Below, in pieces: positions 44,410 through 53,037 of a stretch of DNA of 64,000 nt; position 1 is the first letter of the stretch; each line of letters starts with the position of its first letter. This stretch comes from Streptomyces sp. CG4 (GTDB taxonomy: Bacteria; Actinomycetota; Actinomycetes; Streptomycetales; Streptomycetaceae), in the NCBI RefSeq assembly GCF_041080655.1, contig NZ_CP163525.1, forward strand, positions 7,192,001 to 7,256,000. The letters are read 5' to 3'. The notes below the pieces were generated by a model. The model did not search any database, was not told where the DNA came from, and was given only the letters and a program-made list of their open reading frames with translations. Position numbers and translations under genes: made by a program.

Positions 44410-44423
44410 TAGGTTTTGACACA
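44410..44423 (+). promoter_or_regulatory. -10 element of a probable leaderless dapD promoter
   Basis: TAGGTT (44410-44415) fits the -10 consensus and ends 7 nt before the dapD ATG, so transcription would start at or next to the start codon. No clear -35 or Shine-Dalgarno is seen. Confidence 0.4.
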
Positions 44424-45409
44424 TGACCGACACTGCTTCCCGCACCACCGGCGCCGTCGCCGCCGGCCTCGCCACCATCGCCGCCGACGGCACCGTTCTC
44501 GACACCTGGTTCCCGGCCCCCGAGCTGGTCGAGCAGCCGGGCCCGGCCGGCACCGAGCGGCTCACCGCCGAGCAGGCGGCGGAGCTGCTGGGCGAGGGCG
44601 CGACCAAGGCGGTCGGCCCGGACGCCCGCCGGGGCGTCGAGGTGGTCGCGGTCCGCACGGTCATCTCCTCGCTGGACGAGAAGCCGATCGACGCGCACGA
44701 CGCCTATCTGCGTCTGCACCTGCTCTCGCACCGCCTGGTCAAGCCGCACGGCCAGAGCCTGGACGGCGTCTTCGGCCTCCTCGCCAACGTCGCCTGGACC
44801 TCGCTCGGCCCGGTCGCCGTGGACGACCTCGAGAAGGTGCGGCTCAACGCCCGCGCCGAGGGCCTGCACCTCCAGGTCACCTCGATCGACAAGTTCCCGC
44901 GCATGACGGACTACGTCGCCCCCAAGGGCGTCCGCATCGCCGACGCCGACCGGGTCCGCCTCGGCGCGCACCTGGCCGCGGGCACCACGGTCATGCACGA
45001 GGGCTTCGTCAACTTCAACGCCGGCACGCTCGGCACCTCGATGGTCGAGGGCCGCATCTCCGCCGGTGTCGTCATCGGCGACGGCTCCGACATCGGCGGC
45101 GGCGCCTCCACCATGGGCACCCTGTCCGGCGGCGGCAACGTGATCATCTCCGTCGGTGAGCGCTGCCTGATCGGCGCCGAGGCGGGCGTCGGCATCGCGC
45201 TCGGCGACGAGTGCGTGGTCGAGGCCGGCCTCTACATCACCGCGGGCACCCGGATCACCATGCCCGACGGCCAGATCGTCAAGGCCCGCGAGCTGAACGG
45301 CGCCTCCAACATCCTCTTCCGCCGCAACTCGGTCACCGGCACGGTCGAGGCCCGCCCGAACAACGCGGTCTGGGGCGGCCTGAACGACATTCTGCACAGC
45401 CACAACTGA
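44423..45409 (+). CDS. dapD: 2,3,4,5-tetrahydropyridine-2,6-dicarboxylate N-succinyltransferase
   Basis: It succinylates tetrahydrodipicolinate in the succinylase route to diaminopimelate and lysine. It has 328 residues, the actinobacterial type. An N-terminal alpha/beta domain is followed by a left-handed beta-helix of hexapeptide repeats (about residues 170-270; GTSMVEGRISAGVVIGDGSD). The C-terminus holds the Ser/Asn motif ELNGASNILFRRN. dapA lies 1.5 kb downstream on the other strand. Confidence 0.96.
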   Translation: MTDTASRTTGAVAAGLATIAADGTVLDTWFPAPELVEQPGPAGTERLTAEQAAELLGEGATKAVGPDARRGVEVVAVRTVISSLDEKPIDAHDAYLRLHLLSHRLVKPHGQSLDGVFGLLANVAWTSLGPVAVDDLEKVRLNARAEGLHLQVTSIDKFPRMTDYVAPKGVRIADADRVRLGAHLAAGTTVMHEGFVNFNAGTLGTSMVEGRISAGVVIGDGSDIGGGASTMGTLSGGGNVIISVGERCLIGAEAGVGIALGDECVVEAGLYITAGTRITMPDGQIVKARELNGASNILFRRNSVTGTVEARPNNAVWGGLNDILHSHN

Positions 45410-45421
45410 CATCTCGCACCG

Positions 45422-45461
45422 GACGGAGCGCCCTTCACCACCCGGTGGAGGGCGCTCCGTC
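45422..45461. terminator. bidirectional terminator after dapD
   Basis: GACGGAGCGCCCT (45422-45434) pairs perfectly with AGGGCGCTCCGTC (45449-45461), and the inner bases TCACC/GGTGG extend the stem. It separates dapD from the convergent HAD-like gene, whose stop codon lies at its edge. Confidence 0.85.
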
Positions 45462-45966
45462 ATGCGGATGCGGCCCGCGCGAACTCCCGCAGCGCCGCGA
45501 AGTCGCCCGCGCGCAGCCCGAGTCGTGGATTCACGTGATGGAGCAGGGCGGGGCCGGGGTGCCGGTCCGCCACATACGCCCTGTCCGCCGGGCTCTGCTC
45601 GTCGTCCACCCAGGCGAACGGGCGGCCCTCGGCGTACGCCACGATCGCCTCCGTCTTCCAGTGGACGCCGTCGGCCCGGAACGCGAACAGGCCGCTGCCG
45701 AAGTCGACATACGGCAGATCGGTCGGCAGCCCGACGGCCGGGGCGATCCAGACGTTCGCCTCCTCCATCCAGCTCGTCGCCCAGACCAGTTCGTAGCCGA
45801 GCCGCAGCAGCGCCGGGCCGTGCTCCGGATTCAGCCAGACCCGCAGAGAGTGCCGGGAGTCCAGGGGCACCCGGAGCGTCGTGTAGCCCTCGGGGCGGTG
45901 TTCGGGCTGCGCCGCGTACGGATTGAGGGGGCCGTCGACGTCCAGGAACAGCAGGGGGCGGCTCAC
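45460..45966 (-). CDS. HAD-like domain protein
   Basis: A 168-residue small protein with an N-terminal LLFLDVDGPLNP, the DxD(x)T-type HAD motif I in which the fourth position varies, and a motif II-like VWATSWMEE. A late acidic FAWVDDEQ resembles motif IV. It is likely a phosphatase-like hydrolase, though the minimal size and lack of a cap leave the substrate open. The start is GTG 45966. It precedes no clear operon partner. Confidence 0.75.
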   Translation of the reverse strand: MSRPLLFLDVDGPLNPYAAQPEHRPEGYTTLRVPLDSRHSLRVWLNPEHGPALLRLGYELVWATSWMEEANVWIAPAVGLPTDLPYVDFGSGLFAFRADGVHWKTEAIVAYAEGRPFAWVDDEQSPADRAYVADRHPGPALLHHVNPRLGLRAGDFAALREFARAASA

Positions 45967-46002
45967 GGGGACACCGTACGGCAGCGGGCGCGGGCCGCCG
46001 GT

Positions 46003-46905
46003 TCAGGCCGCCACCAGCTCCTCGTACAGGCCGGCCAGCCCCTCGGCGATCTCCCCGCCTGCGGGCAGCAGCGGCGCGCGCACCGGGCCCGCGGGCAGGC
46101 CGAGTCGGTTCAGGAGGGCCTTGGCGGTGACCGTGCCCGGCAGGCCGGCGCCCATCATCGCCACGATCAACGGCGTGATCCGCAGCTGGAGTTCGCGCGC
46201 ACGCGCGGTGTCGCCCGCGTCGAAGGCGTCGAGGATCGCGGCGATGTGGCCCGGGACGGCGTTGGCGACCGTGCTGATACAGCCCGCCGCGCCGACCGCG
46301 TACAGCGCCAGTACGTGCTCGTCGCAGCCCGCGTAGTACGCCAACTCCGTCTGCGCCAGCACCTTCTGGGTGCCGAGGAAATCGTAGGAGCAGTCCTTGA
46401 CCGCCACGATCCGCTCGTGCGAGGAGAGCCGGATCATCGTCTCCGGCTCGATCCGGGTGCCGGTGCGGCCCGGGATGTCGTAGAGCATCACGGGCAGCTC
46501 GCTCGCGTCGGCGACCGCGCGGAAGTGCGCCTCCACCGCCTCCTGCGGGGGCCGGCTGTAGTACGGCGTCACCACCAGCACCCCGTCCGCGCCCGCGTTC
46601 CCGGCCGCGAGCGCCAGCTCGACGGTGTGCCGGGTGTCGGCGGTGCCCACGCCCGCGACCAGGGACACCCGGTCGCCGACCGCCTCCCGGACGACCGCGA
46701 TCAGCTCTGCCTTCTCCGCGTCCGTGGTGGTGGGCGACTCGCCCGTGGTGCCGCTCAGCACCAGGCCGTCGCAGCCCTCCGCCACCAGCCACGCGGCCAG
46801 CTTCCCCGCGCCGTCCGGATCGAGGGCGCCCTCCTCGGTGAACGGCGTGACCATGGCGCAGAGAGTGCGGCCGAAGGGCCGGGCGCCGGTGCGTGTCCTC
46901 GTCAT
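46003..46905 (-). CDS. dapA: 4-hydroxy-tetrahydrodipicolinate synthase
   Basis: It condenses pyruvate and aspartate semialdehyde in diaminopimelate/lysine synthesis. It has 300 residues. The Schiff-base lysine is K170 in ERIVAVKDCS, the catalytic tyrosine is Y142 in LYDIPGRTG, and LSGTTGESPTTT is the substrate-binding loop. Streptomyces often carry more than one dapA; this one is monocistronic and diverges from a small gene pair. Confidence 0.93.
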   Translation of the reverse strand: MTRTRTGARPFGRTLCAMVTPFTEEGALDPDGAGKLAAWLVAEGCDGLVLSGTTGESPTTTDAEKAELIAVVREAVGDRVSLVAGVGTADTRHTVELALAAGNAGADGVLVVTPYYSRPPQEAVEAHFRAVADASELPVMLYDIPGRTGTRIEPETMIRLSSHERIVAVKDCSYDFLGTQKVLAQTELAYYAGCDEHVLALYAVGAAGCISTVANAVPGHIAAILDAFDAGDTARARELQLRITPLIVAMMGAGLPGTVTAKALLNRLGLPAGPVRAPLLPAGGEIAEGLAGLYEELVAA

Positions 46906-47072
46906 GAGAGTAGTCTCGGCAACGCCTTCGTGAAGCTCTACTTAATTCTTCTACGGAATATGGCTAAGCATTGCTGAGACATTCGCATGACGGGCGAAGG
47001 CCCTGTGCCCAACTCCACCCCTCATGGGCCACTATGGCCCGAGGGTCACCGACGTCCGTCATGGGAGGCACC

Positions 47073-47246
47073 ATGAAGCTCGGCAAGGCACTGGCCATCG
47101 GAGTCGCCGAGGAGCGGCCGCTCGTCCACGAAGAGCACGAAGAGCACGAAGAGATCGTTCGCGAGGGCGAGACCCCGCTCCGCGAGAAGACCGCCCGCGT
47201 CGAACCGGCCGAGCCGGCCCGCGAAGAGGTCCCGGCCGCCCGATGA
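47073..47246 (+). CDS. small Glu/His-rich hypothetical protein
   Basis: A 57-residue, highly charged protein (MKLGKALAIGVAEERPLVHE, then EEHEEHEEIVREGE). GGGAGG lies just before ATG 47073. The stop overlaps the next ATG (ATGA), indicating co-translation. No function is recognised; the repeated E-H-E units could bind metal, but this is only suggestive. Confidence 0.6.
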   Translation: MKLGKALAIGVAEERPLVHEEHEEHEEIVREGETPLREKTARVEPAEPAREEVPAAR

Positions 47247-47902
47247 GACTGCGGCTTCCGGCGGAACGCCCGACGGAGCCGCCGACCGGATACAAGATCG
47301 CCCACCCGGTGCTGTCCCAGGACGGCACCCGGGCCGGGTTCACCGGAGTGTCGCTCGGCGGCGCGCTGCCGTACGCCGTGCTCGACGACGCCTCCTGTGT
47401 CTACGGCCGTCGGCACCGCCCGCCCGCGCGCCTGTGCGACTGCGGCTTCCACTGTGTCCACGACCGCACTGCCGCCGAGGCCATGCTGTGCACCGCCGAG
47501 CACCGCACGGCCCTCCTCTTGGAGGTCTCCGTGCTCGGCGCCTACATCCGCTTCGAGCGCGGCTTCCGCTACGCCCGGCAGCGAGTGCGCACCGCGGCCG
47601 CGGGACCGTGCGCCTGCGGTGCCACCGCCGTCGCGCTGGCCGACGCGGGTTGGGGCCGCCCCGGCTGGCGGGCCCTCGTCCCCGTCTGTGCCGGCTGTGT
47701 CCATGGCCGTACCTCCGTCTCGCTCGCCGGCTTCGCCCGGCTGGCCGGGGACGGGCTGCGGGTGATGGCGCGGGACGGCACCGCGCCGACACCGGAGCTG
47801 GGCGTGCCCGAACTCGTCGCGGAGGCCGCCCTGTTGCAGGCGCGCCTCGACTGGTTCCAGAGCCGGCTCGCTCGGCTCGGAGAGCAGGGGGGTGAGGGTT
47901 AA
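47243..47902 (+). CDS. cysteine-rich hypothetical protein
   Basis: A 219-residue soluble protein. It carries several cysteine pairs: LCDCGFHC, CACGATA and CAGCVHGR, arranged like two zinc ribbons. No catalytic family is recognised. ATG 47243 overlaps the end of the small gene upstream. The next gene, an ArsR-type regulator, begins 74 nt after its stop. Confidence 0.72.
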   Translation: MRLRLPAERPTEPPTGYKIAHPVLSQDGTRAGFTGVSLGGALPYAVLDDASCVYGRRHRPPARLCDCGFHCVHDRTAAEAMLCTAEHRTALLLEVSVLGAYIRFERGFRYARQRVRTAAAGPCACGATAVALADAGWGRPGWRALVPVCAGCVHGRTSVSLAGFARLAGDGLRVMARDGTAPTPELGVPELVAEAALLQARLDWFQSRLARLGEQGGEG

Positions 47903-47920
47903 GGGGCGCCGTCGCCCTCT

Positions 47921-47962
47921 CACCGAAAACTCGATCCGCCTGGACAAAAAAAGTTTTCGGTG
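47921..47962. promoter_or_regulatory. operator CACCGAAAACT-N20-AGTTTTCGGTG
   Basis: An 11-bp perfect inverted repeat with a 20-nt spacer ends 13 nt before the ArsR-type gene start. The A/T-rich arms stand out in this GC-rich DNA. It is the likely autoregulatory site of the regulator. Confidence 0.6.
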
Positions 47963-47975
47963 GGACGGTGGACGC

Positions 47976-48587
47976 ATGCTGGACGTGACCGTGATCGAGG
48001 ACCCCGAGGCGGCGGCCGTGTCGCTGGACCCCATCAGGGCCCGGCTGCTCGCCGAGCTGGCCGCCGCGCCCGCTTCGGCGGCGATGCTGGCCGGCAAGGT
48101 CGGACTGCCCCGGCAGAAGGTGAACTACCACCTCAAGGCGCTGGAGCGGCACGGCCTGGTCGAGCTGGCCGGAGAGCGCCGCAAGGGCAACGTCACCGAG
48201 CGGCTGATGCGTGCGACCGCCGCGTCGTACGTCATCTCGCCGGCCGCCCTGCCCGCCGTGCAGCCGGACCCGGACCGCTTCCGCGACCAGCTCTCCGCGC
48301 GCTGGCTGCTCGCGCTCGGCGCCCGTCTGGTGCGGGACGTCGGCGCGCTGATCACCGGCGCCACGAAGGCCAGGAAGCGGCTGGCGACCTACGCCCTGGA
48401 CGGCGAGGTCCGCTTCGCCTCCGCCGCCGACCGCGCGGCCTTCGTCCAGGAGCTGACGGCGGGCGTGAGCGCCTTGATCCGCAAGTACGACGCCCCGGAT
48501 GCCGAGGGCGGCAGGGACCACCGGATCGTCGTCGCCCTCCATCCCACGGTCAAGGAACAGCAGCCCGCCCCCGCACTGGATCAGTGA
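47976..48587 (+). CDS. ArsR-family helix-turn-helix regulator
   Basis: A 203-residue regulator with an ArsR-like winged helix (IRARLLAELAAAPASAAMLA, then GLPRQKVNYHLKALERHGLV). No metal-binding cysteine motif is present. ATG 47976 is chosen because it places the HTH about 15 residues from the start. It is followed 14 nt later by an SRPBCC protein, a pairing common in actinobacteria where the regulator is co-transcribed with a ligand-binding partner. Confidence 0.85.
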   Translation: MLDVTVIEDPEAAAVSLDPIRARLLAELAAAPASAAMLAGKVGLPRQKVNYHLKALERHGLVELAGERRKGNVTERLMRATAASYVISPAALPAVQPDPDRFRDQLSARWLLALGARLVRDVGALITGATKARKRLATYALDGEVRFASAADRAAFVQELTAGVSALIRKYDAPDAEGGRDHRIVVALHPTVKEQQPAPALDQ

Positions 48588-48601
48588 GAAAGAGCCCCGC
48601 C

Positions 48602-49339
48602 ATGTCCAAGGAATTCGAGATCGTCCGCGAGTTCGAGGTCGACGTCCCGCCGGAGAAGGTCTGGGAGGCGATCACCACCGGAACCGGCGGCTACTTGTGG
48701 CCGATGGACCCGCCCGAGCCCCGGGTCGGGGGCTCCGGACCCTTCGGGTCCACCGTCACCGCCTGGGACCCGCCCCACCGCTACACCAACCGCAGCGAGG
48801 ACGTCGGCTTCCCGACCCAGTCGGTCAACCAGCTCGACTACACCATCGAGCCCCGCGACGAGGGCCGCCGCGCCTGGGTGCGCTATGTGCACAGCGGCAT
48901 CTTCACGGACGACTGGAACAACCAGTACGACGGTGCGAGCAAGCACACCAACTTCTATCTGCACACCCTGTGCGAGTACCTCACGCACTTCGCGCCCCGC
49001 CCGGTCACCTTCGCCCAGTTGAGTGGGCCCGCGGCCTCGCAGACCACGGAGGCGCTCGCCGCCGTCGGTCACGCCCTCGGCCTGGCGGACGACGCGGCCG
49101 CCGGTACGAAGGTCGCCGTCCTGGGCCCCGGCGGGCGGGCCCTGGACGCCGTACTCGACTACCGGAACCCGTATTTCATCGGGCTGCGCACCGACAGCGC
49201 CCTGATCCGGTTCTTCGGACGCGGCCACTGGGGTGCCCGGCTCGGCATCAGCGTCCACGACTTCGCGCCGGACGACGACGCCGAGGCGAACCAGAGCGCC
49301 TGGCAGGACTGGCTGAACGGTGTGTTCAGCCAGTCCTGA
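48602..49339 (+). CDS. SRPBCC (START/AHSA1-like) domain protein
   Basis: A 245-residue protein whose first 150 residues form the helix-grip START-like fold (FEIVREFEVDVPPEKVWEAI; EPRDEGRRAWVRYVHSG), which binds hydrophobic ligands. The C-terminal part has another beta-rich segment. It is co-transcribed with the ArsR-type regulator and probably responds to the same signal. The ligand is unknown. Confidence 0.85.
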   Translation: MSKEFEIVREFEVDVPPEKVWEAITTGTGGYLWPMDPPEPRVGGSGPFGSTVTAWDPPHRYTNRSEDVGFPTQSVNQLDYTIEPRDEGRRAWVRYVHSGIFTDDWNNQYDGASKHTNFYLHTLCEYLTHFAPRPVTFAQLSGPAASQTTEALAAVGHALGLADDAAAGTKVAVLGPGGRALDAVLDYRNPYFIGLRTDSALIRFFGRGHWGARLGISVHDFAPDDDAEANQSAWQDWLNGVFSQS

Positions 49340-49350
49340 CCGGACCGGAC

Positions 49351-51177
49351 TCAGGGACGGAACCGCAGCACCTGCGGGTCGTGGTCGCTGATCTGGTCGT
49401 TGAACTCCGAGTTGACGTGCACGCTGTCATACGCGAAGGCGCAGCCGCGCCGGATCGCCGGGCTGATCAGGATCTGGTCCAGGACCTGCTCGTTGCCCTG
49501 GTAGTCATAGGTGTAACGCTCGCTCTTCGGCAGCGACTTGATCGCCGACCACAGCTCGCCGTCGCCTTCGAGGATCTTCGCGGTGTCGGAGAACTCGAAG
49601 TCGTTCATGTCGCCGAGCGCGACGACGTTCGCGTTCTTCTGGACCTTCAGGATGTCCTTGACGAACGCGTTCACCTCGGTCGCCTGCGCATGGCGCTGGA
49701 TCTCCGAGCTGCGCGTCGGCGGCTGGTACCGCGAGGTCAGACCCTGGTCGCCGCCCTTGGAGGCCAGGTGGTTGGCGATCACGAAGACGGTCTTGCCGTG
49801 GAAGACGAACTCGCCGGCCAGCGGCTTGCGGCTGTCCTTCCAGGCCGCGTTCGCCGGGTCGATCCGGCCCGGCGAGACCGTCAACTGGGCCTTGCCGTCC
49901 ACCTTCGTGACACCGACCGCGGTGGTGGAGTCGCCGCCCGCGCGGTCCACGAAGGAGACCCGCTCGGGGTTGAAGAGGAACACCTGGCGGATGTTGCCGC
50001 CCGGCTGGCCGCCGTCCTGGTCGTTGACCGGGTTGATGGACCGCCAGTCGTACTTCGGGCCGCCCGCCGCGGCGATCGCGTCGATCAGCTTGTTCACGGT
50101 CACGCTTGCGTCGACCGTGCCGTCGTCCGTGACACCGTTGTTGTCCTGGATCTCCTCCAGGGACACGATGTCCGGCGACTGCAGGTTGTTCACGATCGCG
50201 GCGGCGTGCTGGTCGAAGGTGTTGTCCGACGGGTCGAGGTTCTCGACGTTGTACGTCGCCACCGCCAGCTCGCGGTTCGACTGCTTGCGCGTGGTCTCCC
50301 GCTGCAGCCCGCCGTTCTTCAGGGTGCCGAGCTGGTTCGCGACGAGGGTGTAGCCGCCGAACTGGTTGAAGTCCAGCGGGCCGGTGGTGGTGCCCGCCAG
50401 GGTGTCGCCGACGTTCGCCTTCGGGAAGTCGGCGGTCGCGCCCAGCGACTGTATCTGCAGCCGGCCGGTGTTCTGGGAGTCGTAGGAGCCGTAGACCGTG
50501 CCGCCGCGGCGGTTGCGGTGCTCCCACGGCTTCACGGTGACCCACAGCTCGCTGTACGGGTCGGTGCGGCCGACCACGCGGGCGTCCCTGACCTGGACGT
50601 TCATGCCCTCCAGGGACTCGTAGTAGTCCAGGGCGTACGTCGACGGGTCGAGCGTCAGGCTGTCGATCGAGCCGTTCGCGGCGGTGTCGCCCTGCGGGGC
50701 GTACTCGTCCGGCACCGCGTCCTCGTCGATGACGACCGGCGCCGGGACCGCGTTGCCCGTCGAGACGGTGGTGATCGTCGGCTTGGTGATCTCCGTCACC
50801 GACTGGTTGCCGGAGGAGGTGCCGCCCGGAACGTACTCGGAGACCGTGCCGGTCACCGTCACCGAGTCGCCGACCGCGACCTTCGGCGTGGAGCCGGTGA
50901 AGACGAAGACGCCCTCGCTGGTGCGCGGGTCGTCGTCCGGGTTCGGGTCCTGGATCCAGAAGCCCTTGGAGGAGCCGTATGTGCGCGTGGCCGTGACGAT
51001 GCCGGGCACGTCCGTCACCTGCTGCCCGGCGAACGGCGAGATCCGGGTCGTGCCCTGGATGTCGTGGATGCGCACCGAGTCGGCGTGCGCGGGCGAGGCG
51101 AGGACGACGGCGGAGGCCGCGCTGCAGACGGCGGCGACGGTGAGCGCGGCGAGGCGCGTGGAAGACCTGCTCGGCAA
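49351..51177 (-). CDS. secreted endonuclease/exonuclease/phosphatase family nuclease
   Basis: A 608-residue exported nuclease (ExeM/NucH-like). A signal peptide (about 1-32, ending SPAHADS) is followed by an OB-like beta domain (about 35-265) and an EEP catalytic domain (about 285-608). The EEP motifs are IVSLEEIQDN, ALGDMNDFEFSD and the terminal SDHDPQVLRFRP. The TTG start has GGAGGG 6 nt upstream. The likely role is extracellular DNA/RNA degradation for phosphate scavenging. Confidence 0.9.
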   Translation of the reverse strand: MPSRSSTRLAALTVAAVCSAASAVVLASPAHADSVRIHDIQGTTRISPFAGQQVTDVPGIVTATRTYGSSKGFWIQDPNPDDDPRTSEGVFVFTGSTPKVAVGDSVTVTGTVSEYVPGGTSSGNQSVTEITKPTITTVSTGNAVPAPVVIDEDAVPDEYAPQGDTAANGSIDSLTLDPSTYALDYYESLEGMNVQVRDARVVGRTDPYSELWVTVKPWEHRNRRGGTVYGSYDSQNTGRLQIQSLGATADFPKANVGDTLAGTTTGPLDFNQFGGYTLVANQLGTLKNGGLQRETTRKQSNRELAVATYNVENLDPSDNTFDQHAAAIVNNLQSPDIVSLEEIQDNNGVTDDGTVDASVTVNKLIDAIAAAGGPKYDWRSINPVNDQDGGQPGGNIRQVFLFNPERVSFVDRAGGDSTTAVGVTKVDGKAQLTVSPGRIDPANAAWKDSRKPLAGEFVFHGKTVFVIANHLASKGGDQGLTSRYQPPTRSSEIQRHAQATEVNAFVKDILKVQKNANVVALGDMNDFEFSDTAKILEGDGELWSAIKSLPKSERYTYDYQGNEQVLDQILISPAIRRGCAFAYDSVHVNSEFNDQISDHDPQVLRFRP

Positions 51178-51441
51178 GGGATCCCTCCGGGGACATGACT
51201 GAGTGCCGGGACGAGGTGGTACGGGAGCGTGGGGGACTCGTAGCCCTCCGTGACACGGGTAGAGCCGAGTGAACAGTTGTCCCCCGAACTTCTACGCGCG
51301 TCAATCTCCAGCTTGCGTACGGGAGTTGTCAAGGTTTCGGCCATGTACGACGGCCGACGGGGAGATGAACCGGGCGGCATGGGTGGAAATCCGTCTAGGC
51401 TGAGCGGTCGAGCCCGTTCACGGTCCGAGGAGAACCAGCCG

Positions 51442-52869
51442 ATGTCAGACAGCTCCCCCCTGCCGCCCGTACGGCTGCACCCCGAAGCGGAGCTGGCACG
51501 CGCCGCGCTGTCCACGCCACTGCTCTCCCGCGCCGCCCGCCTCGCCCGCTGGGCCGGGCCCGACACGCGTGTGGACGCCGGTGGCGGACTGGTCGAGGAG
51601 CAGCTTCCGGCCGCCGCCGACCTGCTCGGACTCGTGGGCGACGACGCCGCCGCCTTCGCCAGCGAGGCCTGGCGGGTCGCCGTGGACGCCGGGCTGGTCG
51701 AGATCGTGGACGAGGAGGCCGGGACCGTCACGGCGGGCGCGGAGCTGAAGCTGCTCACCGGGGGCTCCCCGACCGATGTGCTCGCCGTATGGCTCTCCGC
51801 GCTGGAGACCGTCATCGCCGACGCGAGTGTCCCCGATCTGGATGATCTGGTCGACGCCCTGGACGACGGCGCCGAGATCGATTTCTCGTCACTCGACTGG
51901 GACCCCGAGGCCGAGGCCGACTTCCTCGACGGCGTTCTCGGCAACCTCTATCTGCTGACCGTGAGTGAGGACGGCCCCGGTGACGGGCCCGTCCCGCTGC
52001 CCGCCCTGGCCGCGTCCATGATCGTCCCCGATGACATGGGCGAGCCCAGCAACGACGTCCTGGAGCAGGTCTCCGACGCGATGATGCGGCTCGACGACCA
52101 GTTCCGGATGCTGGAGCCGGTCGGTCTGGTGGAGTACCAGCCGGTGGACGAGGCGTTGATGGCCGACGCCGACGAGGAGCTCGCGGCGCCGATCGACGAC
52201 ACCGACGTCACGCGCTACGGCCTGGTCCGGCTCACCCCGCTCGGTGCCTACGGGCTGCGGGCGCGCCTGCTGGAGGCCGGCTTCGAGGCGCCGGCCGTCG
52301 GCGACCTCGCCGACAAGGGAGCGGACGCGCTGCTCGACGGTACGGCGCGGTTCGGGCAGTCGGCGGCCCAGGCCGAGACCGAGCAGTGGCTCGCCCGGCG
52401 CGAAACGCTCGTAGCGGCACGGGAGTTGCTGGCCGCGGCGCGCGGCGGTGACGCCGGTGCACCGCTGCGCCGGCTGCGCTGCCAGCAGGCCCTGTCCCTG
52501 ATCGGCGCGGAGGCCGAGCCGGCGCTGCGCGAAGTGCTCGACGATCCCGAGCTGGGCGGTCTGGCCCGCGTGTGGCTGAGCGAACGGGGTGCCGCCGGGG
52601 TGCCGGCGCCGTCCCAGGAGCTGGTGTTCTGGCTGACCGTCGACACGGTCGCCGCGCAGCTTCAGGCCGAGGGCAACTCGGAGGAGCTCCAGGCGCTGGT
52701 GGAGGGGCTGGCCTCGCAGCACAGCGGGTTCTTCGCCGCGGCCTGGCGGGTGGAGCACCCGGCCACCGCCGATGTGCTGGAGGCGATGGGGCGGCTGCAC
52801 CCGGACAAGAAGGTGGCCAAGGAGGCACGCAAGGCGGCCTTCAAGGCCCGCTCCCAGCAGGGCGGTTGA
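51442..52869 (+). CDS. conserved hypothetical protein, 475 aa
   Basis: A soluble, acidic, helix-rich protein with no recognised motif. The N-terminus is PLPPVRLHPEAELARAALST. A highly acidic stretch sits near residues 130-165. The C-terminus (about 440-475; HPDKKVAKEARKAAFKARSQ) resembles a HEAT-type helical repeat. GAGGAG lies 9 nt before ATG 51442. Related proteins occur in Streptomyces, but I know no function. It is divergent from the secreted nuclease. Confidence 0.7.
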   Translation: MSDSSPLPPVRLHPEAELARAALSTPLLSRAARLARWAGPDTRVDAGGGLVEEQLPAAADLLGLVGDDAAAFASEAWRVAVDAGLVEIVDEEAGTVTAGAELKLLTGGSPTDVLAVWLSALETVIADASVPDLDDLVDALDDGAEIDFSSLDWDPEAEADFLDGVLGNLYLLTVSEDGPGDGPVPLPALAASMIVPDDMGEPSNDVLEQVSDAMMRLDDQFRMLEPVGLVEYQPVDEALMADADEELAAPIDDTDVTRYGLVRLTPLGAYGLRARLLEAGFEAPAVGDLADKGADALLDGTARFGQSAAQAETEQWLARRETLVAARELLAAARGGDAGAPLRRLRCQQALSLIGAEAEPALREVLDDPELGGLARVWLSERGAAGVPAPSQELVFWLTVDTVAAQLQAEGNSEELQALVEGLASQHSGFFAAAWRVEHPATADVLEAMGRLHPDKKVAKEARKAAFKARSQQGG

Positions 52870-52947
52870 AAGCCTCTAAAGCCTCTTGAGCCGGTCGTGG
52901 GTCGGAGCATACGGATTCCTGGACGAGGGCCTCTGAAGTAGGCCGCT

Positions 52948-52969
52948 GTTCAACTCCTGTTCAGGGTGT
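52948..52969 (+). promoter_or_regulatory. PHO box (two 11-bp direct repeats)
   Basis: GTTCAACTCCT followed directly by GTTCAGGGTGT. The GTTCA cores are exactly 11 bp apart, the spacing bound by PhoP in Streptomyces. It lies 69-90 nt upstream of the PhoX-type gene start. Confidence 0.65.
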
Positions 52970-53037
52970 GGCGAGAGCGTGTGCGCCGAACCGAGGTCCG
53001 CCATCCTCCACGGCACTCCACCGTCTCAGGAGACACC

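Noticed and set aside
48499..51198. 899-codon plus-strand frame over the SRPBCC and nuclease genes
   Set aside because: It overlaps two well-supported genes in other frames or strands and shows no domain.
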